DNA of 64,000 nt from Marinobacter salsuginis (lineage in GTDB: Bacteria; Pseudomonadota; Gammaproteobacteria; Pseudomonadales; Oleiphilaceae), in assembly GCF_009617755.1 (NCBI RefSeq), contig NZ_BGZH01000001.1:1178001-1242000 (forward strand). Reading direction: 5' to 3'. A model generated the notes under the pieces. It searched no databases. It was not told the origin of the DNA and saw nothing but the letters and a program-made list of their open reading frames with translations. Every line of letters begins with the position of its first letter. The first letter of the stretch is position 1. This document shows, piece by piece, positions 55,700 to 64,000 of the stretch. Position numbers and translations under genes: made by a program.

Positions 55700-57213
55700 C
55701 CACCGTGGTGTGGTTCAAGCGCGACCTTCGCACCCGTGATCATGCCCCGCTGGTGGCGGCAGCCGCCCTGGGAGAGCCGGTCATACCCTTGTACGTCATC
55801 GAAGATGAGTACTGGCAACTGCCGGACACCAGCGGCCGCCAATGGGCGTTTATCCGGGATTCTCTGGACGACCTGGACCGGCAGTTGCGCAAGGCCGGCA
55901 GTCAGCTGCTGGTGCTGCGAGGGTCGATGATTGATGCCCTCAAGCAGATTCAGGCCCACCAGCCAATTAACCGCATCTTCTGCCATCAGGAAACCGGCGG
56001 GCAGTGGACCTACGAGCGTGACAGGTCGGTGATTGGATGGTGCTCGGAGAACCATGTGGAGTTCCGGGAGTGGAACCAGTTTGGTGTGGTTCGTCGCCTG
56101 AGCGACCGGGATGTGTGGGACAAAGCCTGGACCGATCTGATGCGGCAACCCGTACTTGAGGCTCCGACTGTAATTCCGACATCGGATACGTTGAAGACCC
56201 TTTGCGCTGGCAACAATGACAAGGCTTTTGAAGTACCTGACGAGTGTCCGGACCGCCAGATAGGTGGTAGCGCGAGAGGCGAAAAGCTTCTGACCTCGTT
56301 CCTGGATCGCCGTTGCGTCGGCTACCAGTACAATATCTCCAGCCCGAACACCGCCGTAAGAGCCTGCTCGCGCCTGAGTCCGCACATCGCTTATGGCACT
56401 GTCAGCCTTCGGGAGGTGTATCAGGAGGCAAAGGCCACCGGCAATCACCGCAACACCCTGCCCCGGAAAAAGAAAAGCCTGACCAGCTTCCGCTCCCGGC
56501 TGCACTGGCACTGCCATTTTATCCAGAAACTGGAAGATGAGCCCGAACTGGAATTTCGGGCCATGCACCGGGAAATGGAGGCGCTCAAATCGGGGCCTAA
56601 CGATTCCGAGCGCCTGCAGCGCTGGCAGGAAGGCCAGACCGGCTGGCCCCTCGTGGACGCCAGCATGCGGGCCCTGGCCCATTCGGGCTGGATCAATTTC
56701 CGGATGCGCGCCATGTTGATGGCAATCGCCAGCTATCAGCTCTGGCTGCACTGGCGGGACCCGGCCCTTCATCTGGCCCGCCTGTTTACCGATTTCGAGC
56801 CGGGCATTCACTACTCACAGACCCAGATGCAGTCTGGCCTCACCGGCATCAACGCCCTGCGCATCTACAATCCGGTGTTGCAGAGCCAGAAACTGGATCC
56901 AGAAGGCGAATTCATCCGGCGCTGGATCCCGGAGCTGTCGGGCGTGCCCAGTGAAATGATCCACACGCCCTGGCTGATGACTCCGGCCCAGAAAGAGCGT
57001 TATGGCGGCAATACCTACATCTCACCGGTGTGTGACCATGAGCAGGCGGCCCGGGTTGCCCGCAAGGCGGTTGGCGACTTTCGCAAGCAGCACGTCAGCA
57101 AGGCAGAAACAGACCGGGTGCTGGTCCGCCACGGCAGTCGCAAGGGACCTGTCCAGAAACGCCCCGGCGTGCCAGCGAAGCAGCAGCCCGATCAACTGTC
57201 ACTGTTCGACTAG
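55696..57213 (+). CDS. Cryptochrome/DNA photolyase family protein
   Basis: A 505-residue flavoprotein with an N-terminal Rossmann domain ([16 protein letters not shown]) and C-terminal FAD domain ([36 protein letters not shown]). It belongs to a group adjacent to DUF2256; whether it repairs CPD or (6-4) lesions or acts as a photoreceptor is unclear. Its lysine/proline-rich tail ends [11 protein letters not shown] different clade from the FeS protein at 48327. Confidence 0.9.
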   Translation: MTTVVWFKRDLRTRDHAPLVAAAALGEPVIPLYVIEDEYWQLPDTSGRQWAFIRDSLDDLDRQLRKAGSQLLVLRGSMIDALKQIQAHQPINRIFCHQETGGQWTYERDRSVIGWCSENHVEFREWNQFGVVRRLSDRDVWDKAWTDLMRQPVLEAPTVIPTSDTLKTLCAGNNDKAFEVPDECPDRQIGGSARGEKLLTSFLDRRCVGYQYNISSPNTAVRACSRLSPHIAYGTVSLREVYQEAKATGNHRNTLPRKKKSLTSFRSRLHWHCHFIQKLEDEPELEFRAMHREMEALKSGPNDSERLQRWQEGQTGWPLVDASMRALAHSGWINFRMRAMLMAIASYQLWLHWRDPALHLARLFTDFEPGIHYSQTQMQSGLTGINALRIYNPVLQSQKLDPEGEFIRRWIPELSGVPSEMIHTPWLMTPAQKERYGGNTYISPVCDHEQAARVARKAVGDFRKQHVSKAETDRVLVRHGSRKGPVQKRPGVPAKQQPDQLSLFD

Positions 57214-57227
57214 AAGGAAGGAACACA

Positions 57228-57740
57228 TCAGTTGCGGTTCATTTGCCGCTGATGCTCCAGCATTTGCTCCATCATCATCTGCATCTGGTTCATCCGGTTC
57301 TCCATCATCTGAAGACGCTGCTCGTTGTCCATCCCCGGACCACCAGAGCGATTCCCCTGGGCATTACCGGACTGCTTTTTACCCTGGCCCTGATTATTCA
57401 TCATGCCCTGGTTGTTCATCATGCCCTGGCCATTACCCATCATTCCTTGGCCACTGCCCATCATGCCGGGGCCCATCATGCCGCCACGCATCATCTGCAT
57501 GTGCTCCTGCATGTATTCCATGTGTTGCTCGCGCAGTCTCTGGCGTTCAGCGTTGGAATTGGCATTCCGCATTTCCTGCATCATGGCCTGCATCCGTGCC
57601 ATGTTTTCATTCATCTGCTGCACTTGTTCCTCGGTCATCATGCCGCCGCGAGGCATTTGCCCCGAGTTTCCCTGTGCAAAAGCAAAGGCAGGCAAAGCAA
57701 CGAGCACGGAACACGCTACAAAACGGGTTAATCTGTTCAT
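57228..57740 (-). CDS. Methionine-rich periplasmic protein
   Basis: A 170-residue secreted protein with signal peptide (VACSVLVALPAFAFAQ) and repeated Met clusters (MMRGGMMGPGMMGSGQ, then NGQGMMNNQGMMNNQG) and a predicted coiled coil. Such sequences bind Cu(I)/Ag(I). ATG 57740 with an AAGGAGG site is correct; the longer frame is rejected. It follows the P-type ATPase by 158 bp on the same strand and fits a copper-buffer role. Confidence 0.82.
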   Translation of the reverse strand: MNRLTRFVACSVLVALPAFAFAQGNSGQMPRGGMMTEEQVQQMNENMARMQAMMQEMRNANSNAERQRLREQHMEYMQEHMQMMRGGMMGPGMMGSGQGMMGNGQGMMNNQGMMNNQGQGKKQSGNAQGNRSGGPGMDNEQRLQMMENRMNQMQMMMEQMLEHQRQMNRN

Positions 57741-57898
57741 GAGATCCTCCTTATCGGCTGCAACTCTGTGCATCCTTCTCAGTAAAGACCATGAAACTGA
57801 ATTGAGGCTGAAAAAAGACTCTGGAGAAGCATTAACAGCTTGCATCTTGACCTGAGTCATCCAGATATGTCGCAGACTATTACCAGGGATCAGTCCTT

Positions 57899-60265
57899 CT
57901 ATTGCTTTGGTTCAAGTTTGATAACCCGAAGGCGAAGAGCATTTATGATCACGCTCACCGAAGAAAGCGACATTGCTGCGGCAGCAAAAATCGGCGACAG
58001 CAGTATGCCGAAAAATGGATACAGAACACCCGCTGCAATAGGCACGCCTGCAGAATTGTAGACAAACGCAAAGAACAGGTTCTGCTGGATGTTACGCATG
58101 GTTGCCAGCGACAACTGACGCGCCTCAACAATGCCCATCAGGTCGCCGCGCAGCAGAGTAATACCAGCACTCTCAATTGCTACATCGGTGCCAGTGCCCA
58201 TAGCGACACCCACATCCGCCGTGGCCAGTGCAGGCGCGTCGTTCACGCCGTCGCCCGCCATCACGACAACCCGACCTTCGTCCTTCAGCCGTTGAACAAT
58301 CTTGCCCTTGTCTTCCGGCAGCACTTCCGCTTCCACTTCGTCGATATGCAGCTTGCGGGCAACAGCCTCGGCTGACGTACGGTTATCGCCGGTCAGCATG
58401 ACGACGCGAATCCCGTCTTTCTGCAGGGCGGAAATGGCGGCTTCAGTGGTTTCCTTCACCGGATCGGCGATCGCCAGCAAGCCTGCAACGTCGCCGTCGA
58501 CGGCGGTAAAAATCACAGTAGCGCCGTCTTTCCGGAGCTGGTCGGCTTCGCCGTCATATTTTCCGGTGTCGACATTCTCGGACTCCATCAGGAGTCGATT
58601 GCCGAGGAGTACCCGCTTGCCATCGATTCGACCGGTGACCCCTTTTCCGTTAGGCGAATCAAAGTCCTCTGCATCCGGGAGCTCCAGATCCATGCTCTTG
58701 GCTTTATCGAGAATGGCGTGGGCCAATGGATGCTCGCTGCCCTTTTCCAGACCGCCGGCATAGCGCATCAGATCGTTGTCACTGAACCCGTTTGCCGCGA
58801 CAAGTCGGGTGACTTGCGGCTTGCCTTCTGTCAGCGTGCCGGTTTTATCCACCACCACGGTGTCTACCTTTTCCATGCGCTCCAGCGCTTCGGCATCCCG
58901 TATCAGTACTCCACTCTGGGCACCGCGCCCAACGCCAACCATGATTGACATGGGTGTTGCCAGGCCCAGTGCGCAGGGACAGGCAATGATCAGAACGCTA
59001 ACGGCAGCAATCAAGCCGAAGGCCATAGGCGGCGTGGGCCCAAAAACAGACCATGCGATAAAGGCGATGATCGCAATCACGATGACTGCCGGTACAAAGT
59101 AAGCGGCAACCTTGTCTGCGAGCCCCTGAATCGGCGCCCGGCTGCGTTGCGCGCTGGCCACCATCTGAACGATCTGCGACAGCATGGTATCGCGGCCAAC
59201 CTTGTCGGCACGCATGATGAAACTGCCCTGCTGGTTAATACTGCCGCCGATCACCTGGTCGCCGGATTTCTTGCTGACGGCCAACGGCTCACCGGTCACC
59301 ATGGACTCATCCACGTTGGAACTGCCTTCGAGCACTTCACCGTCCAACGGCACCTTGTCACCTGGGCGCACCCGCAGACGGTCACCAACCTTGACCTGAT
59401 CCAGCGACACATCGGATTCGCCGCCATCGTCATCCAACTTCCTGGCTGTGGCAGGCGCCAAATCCAACAAAGCCTTGATGGCGCCGGAGGTTTTCTCCCT
59501 GGCCCGCAGTTCCAGCACCTGACCAAGCAATACCAGCACGACGATGACGGCCGCCGCCTCGAAATACACCGCCACCGAGCCGTCTTCCTGCCGAAAGGCA
59601 CCCGGGAATATCTGTGGCACTAACGTGGCCACCAGGCTGTATATCAGCGCCACGCCAGTACCAATGGCGATAAGAGTAAACATGTTCAGGTTACGGCTAA
59701 CCACGGATTTCCAGCCCCGGACGAAGAAGGGCCAGCCGCACCAGAGCACCACCGGCGTCGCCAGCACCAACTGAATCCAGTTAGACATCTGAGGAGCAAT
59801 AATGTGATCAAGCCCGGTCAGGTGTCCGCCCATTTCCAGCACCAGGACCGGCAATGTGAGCACCAGGCCAATCCAGAACCGGCGGGTCATATCCCTGAGT
59901 TCTTCCGACGGCCCGTCATCCAGGCTCACCTGCTCGGGCTCCAAGGCCATTCCACAGATGGGGCAGTCCCCCGGCCCTTGCTGACGGATCTCCGGATGCA
60001 TGGGGCAGGTATACATGGTGCCCGGCGCTACCGGCTCTTGCGGCTTGTCCTTCTGGCCGAGATATTGCTGAGGATCCGCCTCGAACTTTGATTGACAGCG
60101 GGACGAGCAGAAATACCAGGTTTTTCCAAAGTGCTGACTTCGATGTTCCGCCTTATGCGGATCCACATTCATGCCACAAACCGGATCTTTGACCTGATGT
60201 TCCCCTGCCTCAGCGTGATCGTGACCGGCGGTATCATGGTGGTGGGCGTGTTGGTGCTCAGCCAT
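57899..60265 (-). CDS. Copper/silver-translocating P-type ATPase with YHS and HMBD domains
   Basis: A 788-residue P1B ATPase. The N-terminus is His-rich ([18 protein letters not shown]), then a YHS domain ([29 protein letters not shown]) and a heavy-metal-binding domain ([21 protein letters not shown]) in place of HMA domains. Core motifs are [25 protein letters not shown] and [12 protein letters not shown]. It exports Cu(I) or Ag(I) from the cytoplasm. Its start overlaps the small membrane-protein gene by 8 nt. An ATPase for cytochrome oxidase copper loading is an alternative role. Confidence 0.92.
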   Translation of the reverse strand: MAEHQHAHHHDTAGHDHAEAGEHQVKDPVCGMNVDPHKAEHRSQHFGKTWYFCSSRCQSKFEADPQQYLGQKDKPQEPVAPGTMYTCPMHPEIRQQGPGDCPICGMALEPEQVSLDDGPSEELRDMTRRFWIGLVLTLPVLVLEMGGHLTGLDHIIAPQMSNWIQLVLATPVVLWCGWPFFVRGWKSVVSRNLNMFTLIAIGTGVALIYSLVATLVPQIFPGAFRQEDGSVAVYFEAAAVIVVLVLLGQVLELRAREKTSGAIKALLDLAPATARKLDDDGGESDVSLDQVKVGDRLRVRPGDKVPLDGEVLEGSSNVDESMVTGEPLAVSKKSGDQVIGGSINQQGSFIMRADKVGRDTMLSQIVQMVASAQRSRAPIQGLADKVAAYFVPAVIVIAIIAFIAWSVFGPTPPMAFGLIAAVSVLIIACPCALGLATPMSIMVGVGRGAQSGVLIRDAEALERMEKVDTVVVDKTGTLTEGKPQVTRLVAANGFSDNDLMRYAGGLEKGSEHPLAHAILDKAKSMDLELPDAEDFDSPNGKGVTGRIDGKRVLLGNRLLMESENVDTGKYDGEADQLRKDGATVIFTAVDGDVAGLLAIADPVKETTEAAISALQKDGIRVVMLTGDNRTSAEAVARKLHIDEVEAEVLPEDKGKIVQRLKDEGRVVVMAGDGVNDAPALATADVGVAMGTGTDVAIESAGITLLRGDLMGIVEARQLSLATMRNIQQNLFFAFVYNSAGVPIAAGVLYPFFGILLSPIFAAAAMSLSSVSVIINALRLRVIKLEPKQ

Positions 60266-60485
60266 TTTGGTCTCCCTTGGTTTCTGTCGGCCAGTCCGCA
60301 AACGCAATGAAATACAGCAAAAACAGATTGGCGACTGGAATGAGGATCAGAATGCCCATCCAACCCGGATACCCCGTGCGCTGGCAAATTCGCCAGGCGG
60401 GTATAACCACCACAATGGCAATCACCAGCATCCAGAGCCAGTGGCCTGCCCACATCGTGTTCCCAAACATGTTGTCGTCCATCAT
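60258..60485 (-). CDS. Small two-helix membrane protein upstream of the P-type ATPase
   Basis: A 75-residue protein starting [20 protein letters not shown] with helices over [17 protein letters not shown] and [21 protein letters not shown] 60485 (or 60482) has a GGGAGG site. It overlaps the ATPase gene by 8 nt, so the two are coupled. No family recognised; the Met/His-rich start could bind copper. Confidence 0.72.
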   Translation of the reverse strand: MMDDNMFGNTMWAGHWLWMLVIAIVVVIPAWRICQRTGYPGWMGILILIPVANLFLLYFIAFADWPTETKGDQNG

Positions 60486-60585
60486 GGCCTTGGCCTCCCG
60501 CCCAATTACAGTTAATGGTGATGTAAGTGACTCCCTTCCTGATAGCGTGTCTTCCCGTCCTTCGTTTCGGCCGTTCAACCTCCGA

Positions 60586-60942
60586 TCATTTTCGTTTAAT
60601 TGGTGGCATTTTGGAGCAGCAGTGGGGCTGATGTTGCGCGTTAGCCCGAACGTTGTCATCGGTGAATCGGTACCAGGCCAGCTTTCGCTGAGCCCACCAA
60701 CCGCCTTTCAGCTGGCCGCCCCGGGCAGTGACCATTTCCAGCAGATCGTCGACGGACCAGTGGCTTGCATCGTAGGCAATCCGCAGAACGTTGGTCGGTT
60801 TTCGTTCGGCAAGATCAACGCAGGGATGGTGATTGAGATCCTCAAGCAGGTCGTCCCACTGGCTTTCCGCCAGGCCCCTTATGGGGAGTGTGCGGCGCTG
60901 AAGGAAGGCCTCCTGAGTGCCCATTTTGTGTGCCTTGGCCAT
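60586..60942 (-). CDS. Small protein with HMA-like fold and Cys-Cys tail
   Basis: A 118-residue protein. The central pattern (TNVLRIAYDASHWSVDDLLEMV) resembles the beta-alpha pattern of heavy-metal-associated domains but lacks the CxxC loop; the tail HQPHCCSKMPP has paired cysteines and histidines. It is the first gene of the ATPase operon, with a GAGGTG site and an FNR-like box 92 bp upstream. Function unknown; a metal-related role is inferred from context. Confidence 0.65.
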   Translation of the reverse strand: MAKAHKMGTQEAFLQRRTLPIRGLAESQWDDLLEDLNHHPCVDLAERKPTNVLRIAYDASHWSVDDLLEMVTARGGQLKGGWWAQRKLAWYRFTDDNVRANAQHQPHCCSKMPPIKRK

Positions 60943-61033
60943 GGGATTTCACCTCGGGTGTCGGTGACTTCAAGACCATTACAGCACCGTTAACTGAATT
61001 GCCGCTGAAAACCGGCGTTCAATTCAGATTGAT

Positions 61034-61047
61034 TTGAGGTGCATCAA
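61034..61047. promoter_or_regulatory. FNR-like box upstream of the P-type ATPase operon
   Basis: TTGAGGTGCATCAA matches TTGAT-N4-ATCAA at 9 of 10. It lies 92 bp before the 118-residue protein and adjoins the terminator at 61057. It suggests anaerobic regulation of this copper ATPase. Confidence 0.5.
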
Positions 61048-61056
61048 AATTAAGAA

Positions 61057-61088
61057 AAAAAGCCCGGGTGCGAGCGCCCGGGCTTTTT
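61057..61088. terminator. Terminator after copB
   Basis: AAAAAGCCCGGG and CCCGGGCTTTTT form a perfect 12-bp stem with an 8-nt loop and flanking A/T runs, 11 bp downstream of the copB stop. Confidence 0.9.
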
Positions 61089-61098
61089 GAAGTGGCGT

Positions 61099-61845
61099 TC
61101 AGAATGCGATTCGCGCACCAACAACGGCAAACCAGTCTTCGGTACTGCCGCCCTCGGCCTCAGCCAGGTCGGCGGTGTCGCCGTATTTGCGTTCGTGCAC
61201 CACACCAATGTAGGGAGACACGGCCCGGTCGATCAGGTCATAGCTCAACCTGAGGCCGGCCTCTGTTGAGCTAAGCCCCTTACCCAGGCCAATCTCCCGA
61301 TCCTCACTGAATGCCACCGTTGCATCCAGAGCAGCGGAGAGAATCCAATGGTTGGTGAGCAACAACTCGTATTCGGCATCTACCTCCGCCGATGTGTCGC
61401 CCTCATCACTGACGTACAGGCTTGCGTCCACTTCGAACCACTGGGGCGCCAGGCCGGTTACCCCAAGAACCGCATAGGTTCGATCGGGTCCTTCCGGCGT
61501 ATCGAACCGAACGCCCGCCTTGGCATCGAAAAACTTGGAGATGGGCGTCTGCGCAACCAGCTGGTTTTCGAGGCCCTCGTAGGCCTGCTCCTGAATGGCA
61601 TACTCTCCCTTGCCCAACCAACGGAACTTGAACTCGTCGGTGCCATAGAACACGTCAGATTTCCAGACACCAAGCTCCTCATCCGAATCGCTGTAACGGT
61701 ACTCCAGCTCCTCGAATTGAACACCCCAGGTCGCCAGGGGCTGCTTGCGGGCAGTGGTGTCCTGGATCATGGTCTGGGCCGTCACCGGCGTTGACACTAC
61801 CAACGAGCTCAAGAGCCCCAGAGTCAGGAATTGCACACGGCTCAT
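61099..61845 (-). CDS. copB: CopB, outer-membrane copper resistance protein
   Basis: A 248-residue CopB/PcoB-family protein with signal peptide (LGLLSSLVVSTPVTAQ) and a mature portion that starts ARKQPLATWGVQFEELEYR and ends in a beta-barrel with terminal Phe. The Met-rich N-terminal repeat of longer CopB proteins is absent. Start ATG 61845 overlaps the copA stop by 4 nt. Thought to bind or move copper at the outer membrane. Confidence 0.92.
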   Translation of the reverse strand: MSRVQFLTLGLLSSLVVSTPVTAQTMIQDTTARKQPLATWGVQFEELEYRYSDSDEELGVWKSDVFYGTDEFKFRWLGKGEYAIQEQAYEGLENQLVAQTPISKFFDAKAGVRFDTPEGPDRTYAVLGVTGLAPQWFEVDASLYVSDEGDTSAEVDAEYELLLTNHWILSAALDATVAFSEDREIGLGKGLSSTEAGLRLSYDLIDRAVSPYIGVVHERKYGDTADLAEAEGGSTEDWFAVVGARIAF

Positions 61846-63575
61846 GCTTCACCTCCATTGTCGGCAACAGCGTCAGTTTTCGCCTGAGTCGTGTCGGGAC
61901 CACCCTCAACAATCACCTTGCGGAACATACCCGCGGCGGCGTGGTAGGAAAGATGGCAATGGAAGGCCCACTGTCCCGGCTCGTCCACCTCGGTTTCCAT
62001 ATAGACAGTGGTGCCAGGCTGAACACTGATGGTGTGCTTGATGGGGTTCCACTGATCGGCGCCGACATCCAGAATGGACCACATGCCATGCAGGTGCATG
62101 GGATGCGTCATCATGGTTTCGTTCACAAACTTAAAGCGGACACGTTCGCCATATTGCAGGCGGATCGGGTCAGCGTCCTCGTATTTCACGCCGTTGATGC
62201 TCCAGGTGTAACGCTCCATGTTGCCGGTGAGCTTCAGCTCGATCTCGCGGGTGGGTTCACGGTCCTCATAAAGGGGGTTCTGTGCCCTGAGATCGGCGTA
62301 GGACAGAAACTTTCCGCCATTGGCGGCGACGGGGACAATCCCACTGCCTTCGGCGTAGAAAGGATCGCTGGCACCTTTGCTGGACATCATCATGCCGCTG
62401 TGATCCATGCCCGCCATGTTTGAATGATCCATCCCCGACATCTCAGACTCATTCATACTTCCCATGGCAGAATGGTCCATACCTGCCATATCACCGGAAC
62501 CGCTCATATCCATGCTTCCGTGATCCATACCGTGCATGCCGGCCATATCGGCCATGGTCAGCCGAGCCGGCTCGCGCAATTCGGGGACCACACCTTCCAT
62601 GCCTTCTTCTGGTGCCAGCGTTGCCCTTGCATAACCCGAACGCCCCATGGATTCAGCAAAGATGGTGTACGCCTGCTCATCGCGGGGACGAACGATGACG
62701 TCATAGGTCTCAGCCACGCCGATGCGGAACTCGTCCACATTTACGGGTTGGACATTGTTACCGTCAGCCTGAACCACCGTCATGTTCAGACCCGGGATAC
62801 GAATATCGAAGTAGGTCATTGCCGACGAGTTGATAAAGCGCAACCGGATTCTCTCGCCTGGTTCAAAAATGCCCGTCCAGTTCTGGTCAGGACCCTTGCC
62901 GTTGATCAACGCGGTAAACCCCTGCAGGTCCTCGACATCCGCCTTCATCATCCGCATATCGCCCCAGGCCATCCGATCCTTCAGGGTATTCATGAAGCCA
63001 TGCTCGGCGGCATCGGAGAAGAACTCGCCAACGGTCTGCTGCTGGCGGTTGTAGTAGTCCGGCATCATCTTCAGGTTGCGCATGATGCGATCCCCGGAGT
63101 GCGGGTGTTTGTCAGTCAGCTGAACCACATATTCGCGGTCATAACGGAACGGCTCGCGGCCTTCCGGTTCGATAACAATGGCACCGTAGGCACCATCCGG
63201 TTCCTGAAAACCGGAGTGGCTGTGAAACCAGTAGGTGCCTGCCTGTTGGATGGGGAACCGGTAGGTAAAGGTTTCACCCGGCTTGATACCCGGGAAACTG
63301 ATGCCGGGCACGCCATCCTGTTGATAGGGCAGGATAAGCCCGTGCCAATGGATGGAGGTCATTTCATCAAGATTGTTGGTGACATTGATGGTCACCTCTT
63401 CGCCCTGCTTGAAGCGCAGAACGGGTCCCGGGGATTCGCCGTTATAGCCAATGCCCTCTTTGACAAAATCGCCGGTATCAATCTGGACCCGGTCCACTGT
63501 CAGGTTGTATTCACCAGCCAGGCCAAACGCCGGCATCAGCAAGGCCGCAAGGCCTGCCAGAAAGGATTTCTTCAT
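61842..63575 (-). CDS. copA: CopA, periplasmic multicopper oxidase
   Basis: A 577-residue multicopper oxidase with the four copper motifs: HWHGLI, YWFHSHSGFQ, HPMHLHGMW and FHCHLSYHAAAGMF. A Met/His-rich insert (MDHGSMDMSGSGDMAGMDHS near residue 355) is typical of CopA/PcoA. It oxidises Cu(I) in the periplasm. The signal is MKKSFLAGLAALLMPAFGLA, a Sec type without twin arginine, unlike most CopA proteins; an in-frame TAG just upstream rules out a longer start. Confidence 0.94.
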   Translation of the reverse strand: MKKSFLAGLAALLMPAFGLAGEYNLTVDRVQIDTGDFVKEGIGYNGESPGPVLRFKQGEEVTINVTNNLDEMTSIHWHGLILPYQQDGVPGISFPGIKPGETFTYRFPIQQAGTYWFHSHSGFQEPDGAYGAIVIEPEGREPFRYDREYVVQLTDKHPHSGDRIMRNLKMMPDYYNRQQQTVGEFFSDAAEHGFMNTLKDRMAWGDMRMMKADVEDLQGFTALINGKGPDQNWTGIFEPGERIRLRFINSSAMTYFDIRIPGLNMTVVQADGNNVQPVNVDEFRIGVAETYDVIVRPRDEQAYTIFAESMGRSGYARATLAPEEGMEGVVPELREPARLTMADMAGMHGMDHGSMDMSGSGDMAGMDHSAMGSMNESEMSGMDHSNMAGMDHSGMMMSSKGASDPFYAEGSGIVPVAANGGKFLSYADLRAQNPLYEDREPTREIELKLTGNMERYTWSINGVKYEDADPIRLQYGERVRFKFVNETMMTHPMHLHGMWSILDVGADQWNPIKHTISVQPGTTVYMETEVDEPGQWAFHCHLSYHAAAGMFRKVIVEGGPDTTQAKTDAVADNGGEA

Positions 63576-63612
63576 GGTTGACTACTCTCAACTACGTCGT
63601 TGTTTGGAGGGA

Positions 63613-63999
63613 TCAGTTGAAATTCACATCTCCGTACATGCCGGCCTGATAATGCCCGGGCACGTTGCAGGCAAACTCGATATTGCCCTCCTCGGAGAAT
63701 TTCCAGACGATCTCTTTGCTTTCGCCCGGCTCGAGAAGAACGCTGTTGGGATCATCGTGCTTCATGGAGTGGCCGTCACCCATGTCCATTTCCATCATGT
63801 CGTGATTGAGAGTTCCGCCCTGGATCACGCCATGTTCAACCATCATCATCATTTCTTCCTGATGGGCCTCATGCATATCGGGCGTGCCAATGTTGAACTC
63901 GTGAACAAGGTTGCCTTTGTTTTCAATAACAAAACGAACCGTTTCACCGGGAGTAACCTCGATGGACTCGGGCTCGTAATAGTTGTCGTGCATCTCAAC
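63613..63999 (-). CDS. Cupredoxin-domain copper protein, C-terminal part
   Basis: The frame is open at the window edge, so the N-terminus (presumably with a signal peptide) is missing; about 128 residues are visible. Type I copper ligands fit a cupredoxin: His in NLVHEFNIG and CNVPGHYQAGM near the C-terminus. A Met/His-rich insert (HDMMEMDMGDGHSMKHDD) lies between. It is 37 bp upstream of copA, as expected for a CopI/CopC-like accessory protein. Confidence 0.85.
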   Translation of the reverse strand, partial: VEMHDNYYEPESIEVTPGETVRFVIENKGNLVHEFNIGTPDMHEAHQEEMMMMVEHGVIQGGTLNHDMMEMDMGDGHSMKHDDPNSVLLEPGESKEIVWKFSEEGNIEFACNVPGHYQAGMYGDVNFN

Positions 64000-64000
64000 G

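Noticed and set aside
57741..57860. Extended N-terminus for the Met-rich protein
   Set aside because: The ATG at 57740 has a strong ribosome site and a signal peptide follows at once.
1..64000. tRNA, rRNA or CRISPR array
   Set aside because: No cloverleaf, rRNA-like stretch or regularly spaced direct repeats noticed on reading; a dedicated scan was not possible.

Overview
The window reads as a chromosomal segment of a marine, facultatively denitrifying gammaproteobacterium, most likely Marinobacter or a close relative. This is inferred from the gene set, not from a database search: a wax ester synthase/DGAT, a FabR/DesT-type desaturase locus, a quinol-type nitric oxide reductase, complete nos and nar clusters with a DNR-type regulator, and copper-resistance genes. 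I see no rRNA, tRNA, prophage, transposase or CRISPR array.

Layout. 1-4.4 kb: YeaH (cut by the left edge), SpoVR and a PhoD-like phosphatase whose frame has no ATG/GTG/TTG start. 4.4-10.1 kb, minus strand: TrpB2, a TonB receptor, LrgB/LrgA and a BASS transporter. 10.3-14.9 kb: wax ester synthase, then desT divergent from desC-desB. 14.9-18.6 kb: nsrR, DUF454 and a small membrane protein, divergent from norB, which is preceded by an overlapping 17-codon leader ORF. 18.7-29.4 kb: moaA, then nosR-Z-D-F-Y-L on the minus strand, with two small proteins and dnr just upstream. 29.7-41.5 kb: narK-like, narGHJI and a PpiC-type isomerase on the minus strand, with narXL divergent. 41.5-48.1 kb: ubiT plus a CMD-family protein, ubiU-ubiV, a NIT-domain chemoreceptor and hemN. 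48.3-57.2 kb: an FeS-type photolyase, a periplasmic binding-like protein, a tandem HAD protein, CtaG-like and SCO proteins, a CDF exporter, DUF2256 and a second photolyase. 57.2-64 kb, minus strand: copper genes (Met-rich protein, P-type ATPase, CopB, CopA, and a cupredoxin cut by the right edge).

How it works together. About 15-48 kb is an anaerobic respiration island. Nitrate is sensed by NarXL and reduced by NarGHI; NO is reduced by NorB under probable NsrR control; N2O is reduced by NosZ; DNR coordinates. No nitrite reductase is present in the window. MoaA supports molybdopterin for NarG, UbiTUV makes ubiquinone without O2, HemN makes heme without O2, and the NIT receptor may steer cells toward nitrate. 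FNR/DNR-like boxes lie upstream of dnr, narK/narX, ubiU, hemN and the P-type ATPase operon; the hemN and ubiU boxes have a -10 element at the expected distance.

The least explained structure is a 72-bp dispersed repeat found twice (23.4 and 29.6 kb, opposite orientation). Its core is 65/72 identical, while its outer arms differ completely between copies yet each pairs with itself. The only gene-free stretch above 300 bp is 29383-29723; it holds one copy of this repeat, an FNR/DNR box and a NarL-like site.
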